Assembly (NCBI RefSeq): GCF_934190775.1
Contig: NZ_CAKPTG010000001.1
Location: 124,001-188,000, forward strand
From: an uncultured Phascolarctobacterium sp.
Lineage (GTDB): Bacteria; Bacillota; Negativicutes; Acidaminococcales; Acidaminococcaceae
DNA length: 64,000 nt
Direction of reading: 5' to 3'
The position numbers and the translations under genes are program-made. Below the pieces are notes generated by a model. The model had not been told where the DNA came from. It saw nothing but the letters and a program-made list of their open reading frames with translations, and did not search any database. Positions 36,518 to 44,651 of this stretch are shown here, in pieces. Within the stretch, counting starts at the first letter, position 1. Each line of letters starts with the position of its first letter.

Positions 36518-38092
36518 ATGGCAAAATTAACTTTCCGCAGGCATAAATTAGCGGCACTCATCTGCACAGCTGCTTTATTGCTGCCAGCCTCAGTCCAAGC
36601 TAAACGCCTGACGATTCTTTATGTGCCCTTAGACAACAGACCAGTCTGCTCGTCCTATGTGCAACAGACCATGGAGGCAGCAAACTGCAAAATCATCCTG
36701 CCACCCGAAAAATATATTGCCAGCAACGAAAAAAACGGTAACCCTGACGGCATTTGGGAATGGCTGGAGCACAAGGCTCCCAAGGCCGATGCTGCTGTTA
36801 TCAGCACCGACAGCCTGATTTATGGTGGCCTTGTTGCCTCGCGTACACACAACATCAGTCAAGAAGAGCTGCAAAACCGCGTTAAGCATCTGTACGCATT
36901 AAAAACCACTTTACCGATAAAACTCTACGCTTTTTCGACGATCATGCGCACACCACGTGCCAGCAAAGGGCGTGTAGAGCCGCCTTACTACAGTAGTATC
37001 GGCCCCAGCATCTTTGCCTACAGCCAGCTTTTAGACAAGCAGGACCAGGGCAAGCTGTCGCCCGCCGAAAGGCTGACCATGCAGGCACTAGAGCGCAATA
37101 TGAAAAAAGCAGAGCTAGGCGACTGGCTCGAGCGACGCGAAAAAAATCTGCTTGTCAACCAGGAGCTTACACGCATGGCCCGCAATGGCAAATTTCATTA
37201 TTTTGCCATCGGTAAGGATGACAATGCTACTCTTTCCGCTACGCACATGGAAGGACGCAAAATCAGCCTGAGCACCTTTGATATGAGCAGAGACAGCTTC
37301 CAGATTCTTGATGGTGTTGACCAGCTAGGCCTGCTTTTAATCGCCCGTGCCTACAACGAGGCTAGCGGCAGCAAGCCTTCTGTCTACCCAATGTACAGTG
37401 CGGGAGCAGGCGCTGCTACCCTGCCGCAATACAGCGACGCACGCCTGCAGGACAGCGTACCGCAGCAGATTATCGCTGCCGGTGCAGTACAAGCTCAATC
37501 TGCTGACAGTGCTGACCTGATTTTGGCACTCAACACGCCACAGGACGGCATCGTCAAGGATTCTACCGCTGACGACAATCAGCCCTTTGCTTCCGTTGCC
37601 AACAAAAATTTTATCGGACTTATCGGCAAGCAGCTCCAGGCAGGACGCAAGGTTTCACTGGCTGATATCAGCTATTCCAACGGTGCCGACAACGGCTTTA
37701 TGCAGCTATTGTCAAATAGCGGTGAGCTTGAGCACCTAACGGCCTACAACGGCTGGAACACCGGCGATAACGCCGTAGGCTATGCCATCGCCCAGGGACT
37801 TATCGCCCGCGACATGAGCAGCGAAGCACGCAATCTGTTGCTGCGCCAACGCCTCATCGACGATTGGTTTTACCAAAGCAATGCGCGTCGCAGCATTTCC
37901 AACGAGCTGGAAAAGCATAACCGTGAGGATTTGAAATATGACCTTGCTACAGAAGAAAAAGTAATCCTGCAGCAGGTTACCGCAGACTGCCAAAGCATGG
38001 TTAATGATTGTCCGCTGACAAAAGGTACTAAGTTCTCACTTTCCTTCCCCTGGAAGCGTTTATTCGAGGTAGACGTGGAAATAAAAAAATAA
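36518..38092 (+). CDS. DUF4127 family exported protein, copy 2
   Basis: A 524-residue protein with a cleavable signal peptide (cleavage probably after VQA, near residue 28) and a full DUF4127 domain starting LTILYVPLDNRPVCSS. STDSLIYGGLVASRTH and GKDDNATLSATHM correspond to segments in copy 1. AAAGGAGGCGTAAGC gives a strong ribosome site. Function unknown; probably periplasmic or surface-located. A terminator follows at once. Confidence 0.87.
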   Translation: MAKLTFRRHKLAALICTAALLLPASVQAKRLTILYVPLDNRPVCSSYVQQTMEAANCKIILPPEKYIASNEKNGNPDGIWEWLEHKAPKADAAVISTDSLIYGGLVASRTHNISQEELQNRVKHLYALKTTLPIKLYAFSTIMRTPRASKGRVEPPYYSSIGPSIFAYSQLLDKQDQGKLSPAERLTMQALERNMKKAELGDWLERREKNLLVNQELTRMARNGKFHYFAIGKDDNATLSATHMEGRKISLSTFDMSRDSFQILDGVDQLGLLLIARAYNEASGSKPSVYPMYSAGAGAATLPQYSDARLQDSVPQQIIAAGAVQAQSADSADLILALNTPQDGIVKDSTADDNQPFASVANKNFIGLIGKQLQAGRKVSLADISYSNGADNGFMQLLSNSGELEHLTAYNGWNTGDNAVGYAIAQGLIARDMSSEARNLLLRQRLIDDWFYQSNARRSISNELEKHNREDLKYDLATEEKVILQQVTADCQSMVNDCPLTKGTKFSLSFPWKRLFEVDVEIKK

Positions 38093-38099
38093 GAAAACA

Positions 38100-38148
38100 A
38101 AGCGCAGAGCATTGCAGCCAAAAACTGACAAGCTCTGCGCTTTTATTA
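38100..38148 (+). terminator. Rho-independent terminator
   Basis: AGCGCAGAGC and GCTCTGCGCT pair around a 21-base loop and are followed by TTTTATT. Confidence 0.75.
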
Positions 38149-38190
38149 TGCCAACGTTTGTATGTAACAGTCGATAAGAAAATTTTCTGC

Positions 38191-38238
38191 AACAAAAATC
38201 TCCCGTCACTTACGTGACAGGAGATTTTGTTTTTGGTT
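38191..38238. terminator. Terminator hairpin behind DASS copy 1
   Basis: AAAATCTCCCGTCAC and GTGACAGGAGATTTT pair around TTAC. T-runs flank both sides, so it can act in either direction. The 65 bases to its right hold another inverted repeat (ATAAAGCAC..GTGCTTTAT). Confidence 0.7.
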
Positions 38239-38305
38239 TCATAAAGCACGTTCCAGTACGTCAATTTGTGACGAAGCATATGGTGCTTTATTCGTCAGCC
38301 TGGTA

Positions 38306-39580
38306 TTATTTGCCAGGGAAGAACGGCCATACCATCGGAATAACAACCAGGGATACTACGAAAGCTACCAGAACTAAGCCGGTACCAGCTTTAACATAGT
38401 CCATGAATTTGTAGCCGCCAGGGCCAAGTACCAGAGTATTCGGAGGAGTACCTACCGGAGTTGCGAATGCGCAGGATGCTGCAACAGCGATAGCCATCAG
38501 AACTGCCTTCGGGTCAGCGCCTAATTGTTTGGAGATTGCAATACCGATCGGGCACAGCAGAGCTGCGGATGCGGTATTGGACATGAACTGAGTCAGGCCG
38601 CAGGACAGGATGAACAGAACTGCGGTTACAACCAACGGAGAAGGAGAGCCGCCCATCAGGCTAACGGTCCATTCAGCGATGAGTTTGCCAGCGCCAGTTT
38701 TATCCATAGCGGTAGATACAGGCATCATACCTGCGAACAGGAAGATGGTTACCCAGTCGATAGAAGCATAAGCTTGTTTTTCAGTCAAGCAACCGGTCAG
38801 TACGCAAACCAGAGCGCCGATGATAGCGGCCATTTCCAGGGTTACGCCTTTGATACCCAGTGCCATTACGATAACAACTGCCAGCAGGATAATACCGGAG
38901 ATAATCATTTTCTTGGAATCGGTGCTGTTAGCTTCGATTTCCTGTTCAATCTCCTGGTCAGCATCAAGCTCAACCTTCGGGAGCAGATGTTTACCGATGA
39001 ACATCATGTACAGCATACCAGCAACAGATACCGGAATACCGATCCATGCGAATTCGAAGAAGCCGAATGCAGGGAGACCAGCAGCGGTCATTGCACCAGT
39101 AGCAATGATGTTAGGAGGTGTGCCAACCATGGTGATGATACCGCCCCAACCGCAGGCAAATGCCAAAGGCATTAACTGACGGGAAGCCGGAATCTTAGCT
39201 GCAGAGCAGATACCTAATGCTACAGGCAACAGGCAAGCTGCAGTACCAGTGTTGGAAAGCACGGAAGAAAGAACGGTACCAACAACCATCAGACCAAACA
39301 TCAGGCTGTTTTCACCAGTGCCGCACAGATGAACTACTTTGTTACCGATAGCCTGAGCTAAACCGGTGTAGAACATTGCTGCACCAACAACGAACATGCC
39401 GGCGAACAATACAACGGTGGAGTTAGACAAGCCGCTAAATACTTGTTTAGCAGGAATCAGGCCTAACAGGCCGCACGCAATAGCGCCAGCGGTCGCAGTA
39501 ATTGCCAAAGGAATGAGTTCGGTTACGAAGAATAACGCAACTACTGCCAAGAGGATTAAACACTTAATTGCAGGGGACAT
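38306..39580 (-). CDS. DASS-family sodium:dicarboxylate symporter, copy 1
   Basis: A 424-residue membrane protein of the divalent anion:sodium symporter (SLC13) family with about 11-12 helices. The two SNT motifs that bind sodium and substrate carboxylates are at residues 109-111 (VLSNTGTA) and 334-336 (FMSNTASA), each near a GTPPN loop (MVGTPPNII; VGTPPNTLV). It probably imports succinate or related diacids; the exact substrate is not readable. AAAGGAGGAACTT precedes the ATG. It is one of three close tandem copies, each with its own leader and shared upstream palindrome. Confidence 0.92.
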   Translation of the reverse strand: MSPAIKCLILLAVVALFFVTELIPLAITATAGAIACGLLGLIPAKQVFSGLSNSTVVLFAGMFVVGAAMFYTGLAQAIGNKVVHLCGTGENSLMFGLMVVGTVLSSVLSNTGTAACLLPVALGICSAAKIPASRQLMPLAFACGWGGIITMVGTPPNIIATGAMTAAGLPAFGFFEFAWIGIPVSVAGMLYMMFIGKHLLPKVELDADQEIEQEIEANSTDSKKMIISGIILLAVVIVMALGIKGVTLEMAAIIGALVCVLTGCLTEKQAYASIDWVTIFLFAGMMPVSTAMDKTGAGKLIAEWTVSLMGGSPSPLVVTAVLFILSCGLTQFMSNTASAALLCPIGIAISKQLGADPKAVLMAIAVAASCAFATPVGTPPNTLVLGPGGYKFMDYVKAGTGLVLVAFVVSLVVIPMVWPFFPGK

Positions 39581-39747
39581 TTTAAGTTCCTCCTTTGTAA
39601 AAAAATTTTATATACAATGTCATCTGGACATTATATAACATTAAGTATAGCTTTGTGAAAGTACATATAAAAGCAATCTTTTTTACTTTATTAAGTATTG
39701 TTATTTGCTTTGTTGAGTTTATGATAACAGCATTTTTTCTGCACTTC

Positions 39748-39763
39748 TGTTGCTTGAGCAACA
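39748..39763. promoter_or_regulatory. Palindrome TGTTGCTTGAGCAACA, candidate Crp/Fnr-type operator (DASS 1)
   Basis: A perfect 16-base palindrome-like site (arms TGTTGCT and AGCAACA, two-base centre), 168 bases upstream of the copy 1 ATG. The same site on the other strand stands before the nearby Crp/Fnr gene. Confidence 0.6.
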
Positions 39764-39914
39764 CAATTTTTAGCACCTGCTCTTCATATCGCATATATGA
39801 CCACGCCATCATAAATCTTTTATCATTATTTCAATCCTTATAGATTAATACTTATTTTCTTCTCCAAGGCGGTTATTAAGCACCTTTAATTGAATCTCTT
39901 TATTTTTATTAAAG

Positions 39915-39948
39915 CAAAAATGCCATGCAAATACGCACGGCATTTTTA
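39915..39948 (-). terminator. Rho-independent terminator of DASS copy 2
   Basis: AAAAATGCC and GGCATTTTT pair around a 14-base loop, with T's on the minus strand. Confidence 0.75.
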
Positions 39949-40008
39949 CCACTTTCTTTAGTTTTTTAAGTAAAGTAAGTACTAATTTGTCATAATATTA
40001 TGTGTTGC

Positions 40009-41283
40009 TCACTTGCCTGGGAAGAACGGCCATACGATTGGAATTACAATCAGGGATACGATGAAGCATACGATTACCAGACCGGTACCAGCTTTAACAT
40101 AATCCATGAATTTGTAGCCGCCAGGGCCAAGCACCAGAGTGTTCGGAGGAGTACCTACCGGAGTTGCGAATGCGCAGGAAGCTGCAACAGCGATTGCCAT
40201 GATAACAGCCTTCGGATCAGCATTGAGCTGTTTAGCAATTGCTACACCAATCGGGCACAGCAGAGCTGCAGATGCAGTGTTGGACATGAACTGAGTCAGA
40301 ATGCAGGAGAGTGCAAACAGTACAGCAGTTACAACCATCGGGGAAGGATCGCCGCCCATCAGGCCAACAGTCCATTCAGCAATGAGCTTGCCAGCGCCGG
40401 TTTTATCCATAGCGGTGGATACAGGCATCATACCTGCGAACAGGAAGATGGTTACCCAGTCAATGGAAGCATAAGCTTGTTTTTCGGTTAAGCAACCGGT
40501 CAGTACGCAAATCAGCGCGCCGATAATAGCAGCCATTTCTAGAGTTACGCCTTTGATATCGAGAGCCATTACCAGAACAACGGCAATCAGGATAGCACCG
40601 GAGATAATCTGTTTTTTGCTGTCAGTGCTGGTAGCTTCGATTTCCTGCTCAATATCCTGGTCAGCATCAAGCTCAACCTTCGGCAGCAGGTGTTTACCGA
40701 TAAACATCATGTACAGCATGCCGGCAATGGATACCGGAATACCGATCCAGGCAAATTCGAAGAAGCCAAAGCTCGGCAGGCCGGCAGCAGTCAGAGCGCC
40801 AGTTGCAATGATGTTAGGCGGTGTGCCTACCATGGTAATGATACCGCCCCAACCGCAGGCAAATGCCAGAGGCATTAATTGACGGGAAGCAGGAATCTTC
40901 GCTGCGGAGCAGATGCCTAATGCTACAGGCAGCAGGCAGGCCGCAGTACCAGTGTTGGAAAGCACGGAAGAAAGTGCAGTGCCGACAATCATCAGACCAA
41001 ACATCAGGCTGTTTTCACCGGTTCCGCACAGATGTACAACCTTGTTACCGATGGACTGTGCCAAGCCGGTGTAAAACATTGCTGCACCTACAACGAACAT
41101 GCCGGCAAATAATACTACGGTAGAGTTAGATAAACCACTAAAAACTTGCTTAGCAGGCAGTAAACCTAACAGGCCACAGGCGATAGCACCGGCAGTAGCA
41201 GTGATTGCTAATGGAATGAGTTCAGTAATGAAAAATAATGCAACCACAGCCAACAGAATCAAACACTTAATAGCAGGGGACAT
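40009..41283 (-). CDS. DASS-family sodium:dicarboxylate symporter, copy 2
   Basis: A 424-residue paralogue differing from copy 1 at scattered positions, mainly in helix interiors and the cytoplasmic loop around residues 205-235 (QDIEQEIEATSTDSKKQ). Both SNT motifs and both GTPPN loops are kept, so it should be functional with a similar substrate. AAAGGAGGAAACT precedes the ATG, and a terminator follows, so it is its own transcription unit. Confidence 0.92.
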   Translation of the reverse strand: MSPAIKCLILLAVVALFFITELIPLAITATAGAIACGLLGLLPAKQVFSGLSNSTVVLFAGMFVVGAAMFYTGLAQSIGNKVVHLCGTGENSLMFGLMIVGTALSSVLSNTGTAACLLPVALGICSAAKIPASRQLMPLAFACGWGGIITMVGTPPNIIATGALTAAGLPSFGFFEFAWIGIPVSIAGMLYMMFIGKHLLPKVELDADQDIEQEIEATSTDSKKQIISGAILIAVVLVMALDIKGVTLEMAAIIGALICVLTGCLTEKQAYASIDWVTIFLFAGMMPVSTAMDKTGAGKLIAEWTVGLMGGDPSPMVVTAVLFALSCILTQFMSNTASAALLCPIGVAIAKQLNADPKAVIMAIAVAASCAFATPVGTPPNTLVLGPGGYKFMDYVKAGTGLVIVCFIVSLIVIPIVWPFFPGK

Positions 41284-41666
41284 AATAGTTTCCTCCTTTT
41301 GTAAGTATTTAGGAAATGTATAATTATAACTTTTTATGAGTTTTTTCTACATTCCCGTTGTCTTAATATTAACGTAAAAACTCTGCTTATAATGTGGCTT
41401 GAGCAACACTTTTATATGTTTTTCAGAATATTTTAACTGATTTTATTTACATTATATTTATTTAATTTTTTAAAGTTATTTTTAGTACCTGTAGTGCCAT
41501 TATTATGTATCTAGATACTAAAAAGCTGCGACATATTATAAGCTGTCAACACTTTATTTTTATCATCTTCTCCCGCCTATATAACAGCAGAAGGCCGCTG
41601 CGCTTTTACAGCAACAGCGACCTTTCTGCAAGTGTTTGATTCAGGGAGTTGTCTAATATATGAGCA
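41284..41666. promoter_or_regulatory. Intergenic region between DASS copies 2 and 3
   Basis: This gap holds a minus-strand -10 TATAAT (41323-41328) without a good -35, the palindrome variant at 41393-41408, and an imperfect stem (AAGGCCGCTG..CAGCGACCTT, near 41591-41624) behind copy 3. No gene is supported. Confidence 0.55.
41393..41408. promoter_or_regulatory. Palindrome variant TGTGGCTTGAGCAACA, candidate operator (DASS 2)
   Basis: It differs from the copy 1 site at one base and lies 110 bases upstream of the copy 2 ATG, about 70 bases before its -10 box. Confidence 0.55.
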
Positions 41667-42935
41667 TTAAGGGAAGAACGGCCATACCATCGGAATGACA
41701 ACCAAGCTTACAACGAAGCATACCAGCACCAGACCGGTTCCGCATTTCACATAGTCCATAAATTTGTAGCCGCCGGGGCCGAGCACCAGAGTACAAGGCG
41801 GAGTGCCAACAGGAGTTGCGAATGCACAGGATGCCGCAACAGCAATCGCCATTACAACAGCCTTGGGATCTGCATTCAGCTGTTTAGCAATCGCTATACC
41901 AATCGGGCAGAGCAACGCAGCAGAAGCGGTGTTGGACATGAACTGTGTCAGGAAGCAGGAGATGGAAAACAGTACTATTGTTACAATAAGCGGTGTAGGT
42001 TCGCCGCCCATCAGTCCCACTGCCCAGTTGGCAATCAGCTTGCCTGCACCAGTTTTATCCATTGCAGTGGACACAGGCATCATACCTGCAAACAGAAAGA
42101 TGGTTACCCAGTCGATAGAGGAATAAGCCTGTTTTTCAGTCAGGCAGCCGGTAAGTACGCATACCAGAGCACCGATAATAGCAGTCATTTCCAAGCTGAT
42201 AAACTTCAAATCCAAGGCCATTACGATTACGCAGACCAACAGGATAATACCGGAAATCATTTGCTTTTTCTTATCATGGGTAGTAGCTTCAATTTCCTGT
42301 TCGATTTCCTGGTCTGCATCAAGCTCTGCCTTCGGCAGCAGATACTTGCCAATCAGCAGCATATAGAGAATACCTGCTACAGATAAAGGAATACCGATCC
42401 AGGCAAATTCAAAGAAGCTGAAGCCCGGCAAACCGGCAGCTGTCAGAGCGCCACTGCCGATAATATTTGGCGGTGTACCAACCAGCGTAATAATGCCGCC
42501 CCAACCGCAAGCATATGCCATCGGCAATAGCTGGCGGGACGCAGGGTTTTTGGAAGCAGCACAGATACCAAGTGCTACTGGCATCAGACAGGCACAGGTA
42601 CCGGTGTTGGAAAGAACAGAAGAAAGAGCTGTTCCGACAAGCATTAAGCCAAGCATCAGGCTGTTTTCACCGGTGCCGAAAATATGCACTACCTTTTCAC
42701 CCAAAGCCTGAGCTAATCCGGTGTAGAACATTGCCGCGCCAACTACGAACATGCCGGCAAACAGTACTACAGTAGAGTTAGAGAGACCGCTGAAAACCTG
42801 CTTAGCCGGAATCAAGCCCAACAAGCCACAGGCAACAGCACCGCCGATTGCAGTAATTGCCAAAGGTATAATTTCAGTCACAAAAAACAAAGCAATTACC
42901 GCTAACAGAATTAAACATTTGATTGCGGGGGACAT
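41667..42935 (-). CDS. DASS-family sodium:dicarboxylate symporter, copy 3
   Basis: A 422-residue paralogue, the most diverged of the three, but with both SNT motifs (VLSNTGTC; FMSNTASA) and GTPP loops; the second loop reads GTPPCTLV in place of GTPPNTLV, an Asn-to-Cys change close to the substrate site. ATG 42935 follows AAAGGAGG; an upstream ATG has no ribosome site. It is nearest the Crp/Fnr gene. Confidence 0.92.
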   Translation of the reverse strand: MSPAIKCLILLAVIALFFVTEIIPLAITAIGGAVACGLLGLIPAKQVFSGLSNSTVVLFAGMFVVGAAMFYTGLAQALGEKVVHIFGTGENSLMLGLMLVGTALSSVLSNTGTCACLMPVALGICAASKNPASRQLLPMAYACGWGGIITLVGTPPNIIGSGALTAAGLPGFSFFEFAWIGIPLSVAGILYMLLIGKYLLPKAELDADQEIEQEIEATTHDKKKQMISGIILLVCVIVMALDLKFISLEMTAIIGALVCVLTGCLTEKQAYSSIDWVTIFLFAGMMPVSTAMDKTGAGKLIANWAVGLMGGEPTPLIVTIVLFSISCFLTQFMSNTASAALLCPIGIAIAKQLNADPKAVVMAIAVAASCAFATPVGTPPCTLVLGPGGYKFMDYVKCGTGLVLVCFVVSLVVIPMVWPFFP

Positions 42936-43342
42936 AAGCAATACCTCCTTTAATCTTTTTTCGAAAGTCACATATCACCGAATTCTTATATGCTCTTCCG
43001 TTGATTTCATGATAGCATTCCTCCCCATCTCCGCGCCGTAGCCTAGGCAACAAATTTATTATATTTTGCATAATCTTTTTCATATTTTAGTTTCTAAATT
43101 CCATATTTTTTATTGTAACTTTATTTATAAAGTTACGTATCTTATTTTAGTTACTTAAGCGCCGTTTTAGGCTACACTGGTGCTAATTTTTAAAATAATT
43201 CAAGCAAATTAAAGAGACCATCAAGGATTTGAAAAACGCCTTTTTTCAGTGTCAAGACTTTGGAAAATCTCTCTTTTGGACTGTCAAGTACTATGGGTAC
43301 AGTATGCCTGCCCAACGCGCCACCTCAGCCCCAACAAAAAAG
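42936..43342. promoter_or_regulatory. Intergenic region between DASS copy 3 and the Crp/Fnr gene
   Basis: This holds the weak palindrome at 43037-43052 and a perfect inverted repeat GTAACTTTA (43115-43123) / TAAAGTTAC (43128-43136). No reliable coding frame is seen; short open frames near 43.25-43.45 kb overlap the Crp/Fnr terminator. Confidence 0.55.
43037..43052. promoter_or_regulatory. Weak palindrome, candidate operator (DASS 3)
   Basis: CGTAGCCTAGGCAACA matches the 16-base site at 11 positions, keeps the GC..GC core symmetry and lies 102 bases upstream of the copy 3 ATG. Confidence 0.4.
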
Positions 43343-43378
43343 ACCATACAGAGTCATTGCAACTCCTGTATGGTCGTG
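43343..43378 (-). terminator. Rho-independent terminator of the Crp/Fnr gene
   Basis: GACCATACAG and CTGTATGGTC pair around a 14-base loop, with six T on the minus strand. Confidence 0.8.
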
Positions 43379-43456
43379 TTCAGCAAACCCTTCTTACCAA
43401 GGCAGTACGCAAAGCCTGCTTTCCGCAGCTTACACTGCGCCTTTTAAAATATAAGC

Positions 43457-44143
43457 TTATAAATCCGTATGCGAATGCTCCAGAATCTCAAAAGTATTCT
43501 TTTCAAAGCTAATCACCCCATCAGCACGCATGCGCGCCAGCTCCCTAGTCAAAGCACTGCGGTCAGCATCAAGATAATTAGCCAGATCAGTGCGGTTAAA
43601 GGGAATAGTAAACTTGTCACTGCCATTGTACTTAGCTTCCTGCTCCAGGTACGCCATAATCTTACCGCGCAAGGTCTTTTTGCAAAGAATTTCCGTTTTC
43701 TCAATCAGACGCGTATTATTATCCGCCAGAATTGAAACGATATTACACATCAGACGTCTGTTGGTCTCATTATGATTTGTACCATCAAACAGCATTCTGC
43801 CTAACGGAAGCATCAGAATCTCGCTGTCGCTTGCAGCAAAATAGCTTACCACACTGCGGTCACTCAGCTTACCCAGGTAGTTTTCCGCAAAAACATCGCC
43901 TGCTCCCAAATTGGCAATAATGGATTTTTCACCCCAGATATCCTCTTTAATCATCTGAACAGTGCCTTCCATGACAACGCATAAATTTTCGATGCAGTCA
44001 CCTGCCAGATAAATATAGTCAGACTTAGGGAAATGCTTAATCAGTCCATGAAACTTGTGCAGAACCTCGTTAATCTCTTCTCTGCCCAAGCCTTTAAACA
44101 ACGGTATATCATGATAATTCGGTGCAAACATTTTTACTGCCAT
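43457..44143 (-). CDS. Crp/Fnr-family transcriptional regulator
   Basis: A 228-residue regulator: N-terminal cyclic-nucleotide-binding-like domain (about 10-130, ENLCVVMEGTVQMIKEDIWG), dimer helix, and C-terminal HTH (FNRTDLANYLDADRSALTRELARMRADG). No N-terminal cysteine cluster is seen, so it is not a classical Fnr; the effector is unknown. It stands between DASS copy 3 and radA. The same palindrome found before the symporters stands 108 bases before its ATG, so it probably controls itself and them. Confidence 0.9.
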   Translation of the reverse strand: MAVKMFAPNYHDIPLFKGLGREEINEVLHKFHGLIKHFPKSDYIYLAGDCIENLCVVMEGTVQMIKEDIWGEKSIIANLGAGDVFAENYLGKLSDRSVVSYFAASDSEILMLPLGRMLFDGTNHNETNRRLMCNIVSILADNNTRLIEKTEILCKKTLRGKIMAYLEQEAKYNGSDKFTIPFNRTDLANYLDADRSALTRELARMRADGVISFEKNTFEILEHSHTDL

Positions 44144-44187
44144 ATTATCACCAGCCTTCTATTTCATATTAGTTATTCCGTATCCTT

Positions 44188-44217
44188 ATTATACCCAAAT
44201 TAAAATACATATGTAAA
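44188..44217 (-). promoter_or_regulatory. Promoter of the Crp/Fnr gene
   Basis: Minus-strand -35 TTTACA and -10 TATAAT (44188-44193) with an 18-base spacer. Confidence 0.55.
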
Positions 44218-44250
44218 TATTATGTAACTAAAGTAAACGTTTAGTAATTT

Positions 44251-44266
44251 TGTTGCTCAAGCAACA
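44251..44266. promoter_or_regulatory. Palindrome TGTTGCTCAAGCAACA, candidate autoregulatory operator
   Basis: Exact reverse complement of the DASS 1 site, 108 bases before the Crp/Fnr ATG and about 78 bases before the expected transcription start. Confidence 0.6.
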
Positions 44267-44443
44267 TTTCCCCTGTTTTTTCATAGCGCCCAAAAGCCCC
44301 AAAGACTGCGGTTTCAGGCACTATCTGCCTTCACTTACATAACTTACAAAATTATTCTTTTCTGAGATGTTTTGTAAATAAAGAAAGCGCTTGTAAGCTG
44401 TAAAAACGTTGCAATGGCAACGCACGCAAATTGTCAGGCAATT

Positions 44444-44543
44444 TATAATATAACCATAATAACCTTAAGACATTTGCTGGGACGTTGTTCCTTATACCAA
44501 TTACTTTGCCGGTACATTTTGAGGGAAGTGTACCGGAATTTTT
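44444..44543 (+). ncRNA. Candidate plus-strand small RNA
   Basis: A strong terminator (CCGGTACA..TGTACCGG, then AA and seven T, at 44509-44544) faces plus-strand transcription where no plus-strand gene exists. A TATAAT at 44444-44449 could start an RNA of about 85-90 bases. The -35 is weak. This lies in the 508-base gap between the Crp/Fnr gene and radA; the rest of that gap shows only the operator above and a short repeat CGTTGC..GCAACG near 44408-44423. Confidence 0.4.
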
Positions 44544-44585
44544 TTGCTGTAACAGCATTGCTTAAGGCAAAACGCTTCGGCTATA

Positions 44586-44622
44586 TAACAAAAACGCAGG
44601 CTTTCCGCAAGCCTGCGTTTTT
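44586..44622. terminator. Terminator of radA, bidirectional
   Basis: AAAACGCAGGCTT and AAGCCTGCGTTTT pair around TCCGC with T-runs on both strands. Confidence 0.85.
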
Positions 44623-44651
44623 TGCATCTGACTACTATATAAGCATTTACC

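Larger units (their letters stand above)
39581..40008. promoter_or_regulatory. Intergenic region between DASS copies 1 and 2
   Basis: This 428-base AT-rich gap holds a -10 TATAAT (minus strand, 39630-39635) for copy 1, the palindrome at 39748-39763 and, near 39915-39948, a hairpin (AAAAATGCC..GGCATTTTT) that ends copy 2. No gene is supported. Confidence 0.6.

Noticed and set aside
40005..40020. TGTTGCTCACTTGCC at the end of DASS copy 2 as a further operator
   Set aside because: Only one half matches the palindrome and it overlaps coding sequence.
43229..43512. Short plus-strand frames near the Crp/Fnr terminator
   Set aside because: They overlap the terminator and the 3' end of the regulator gene, with no start signals.
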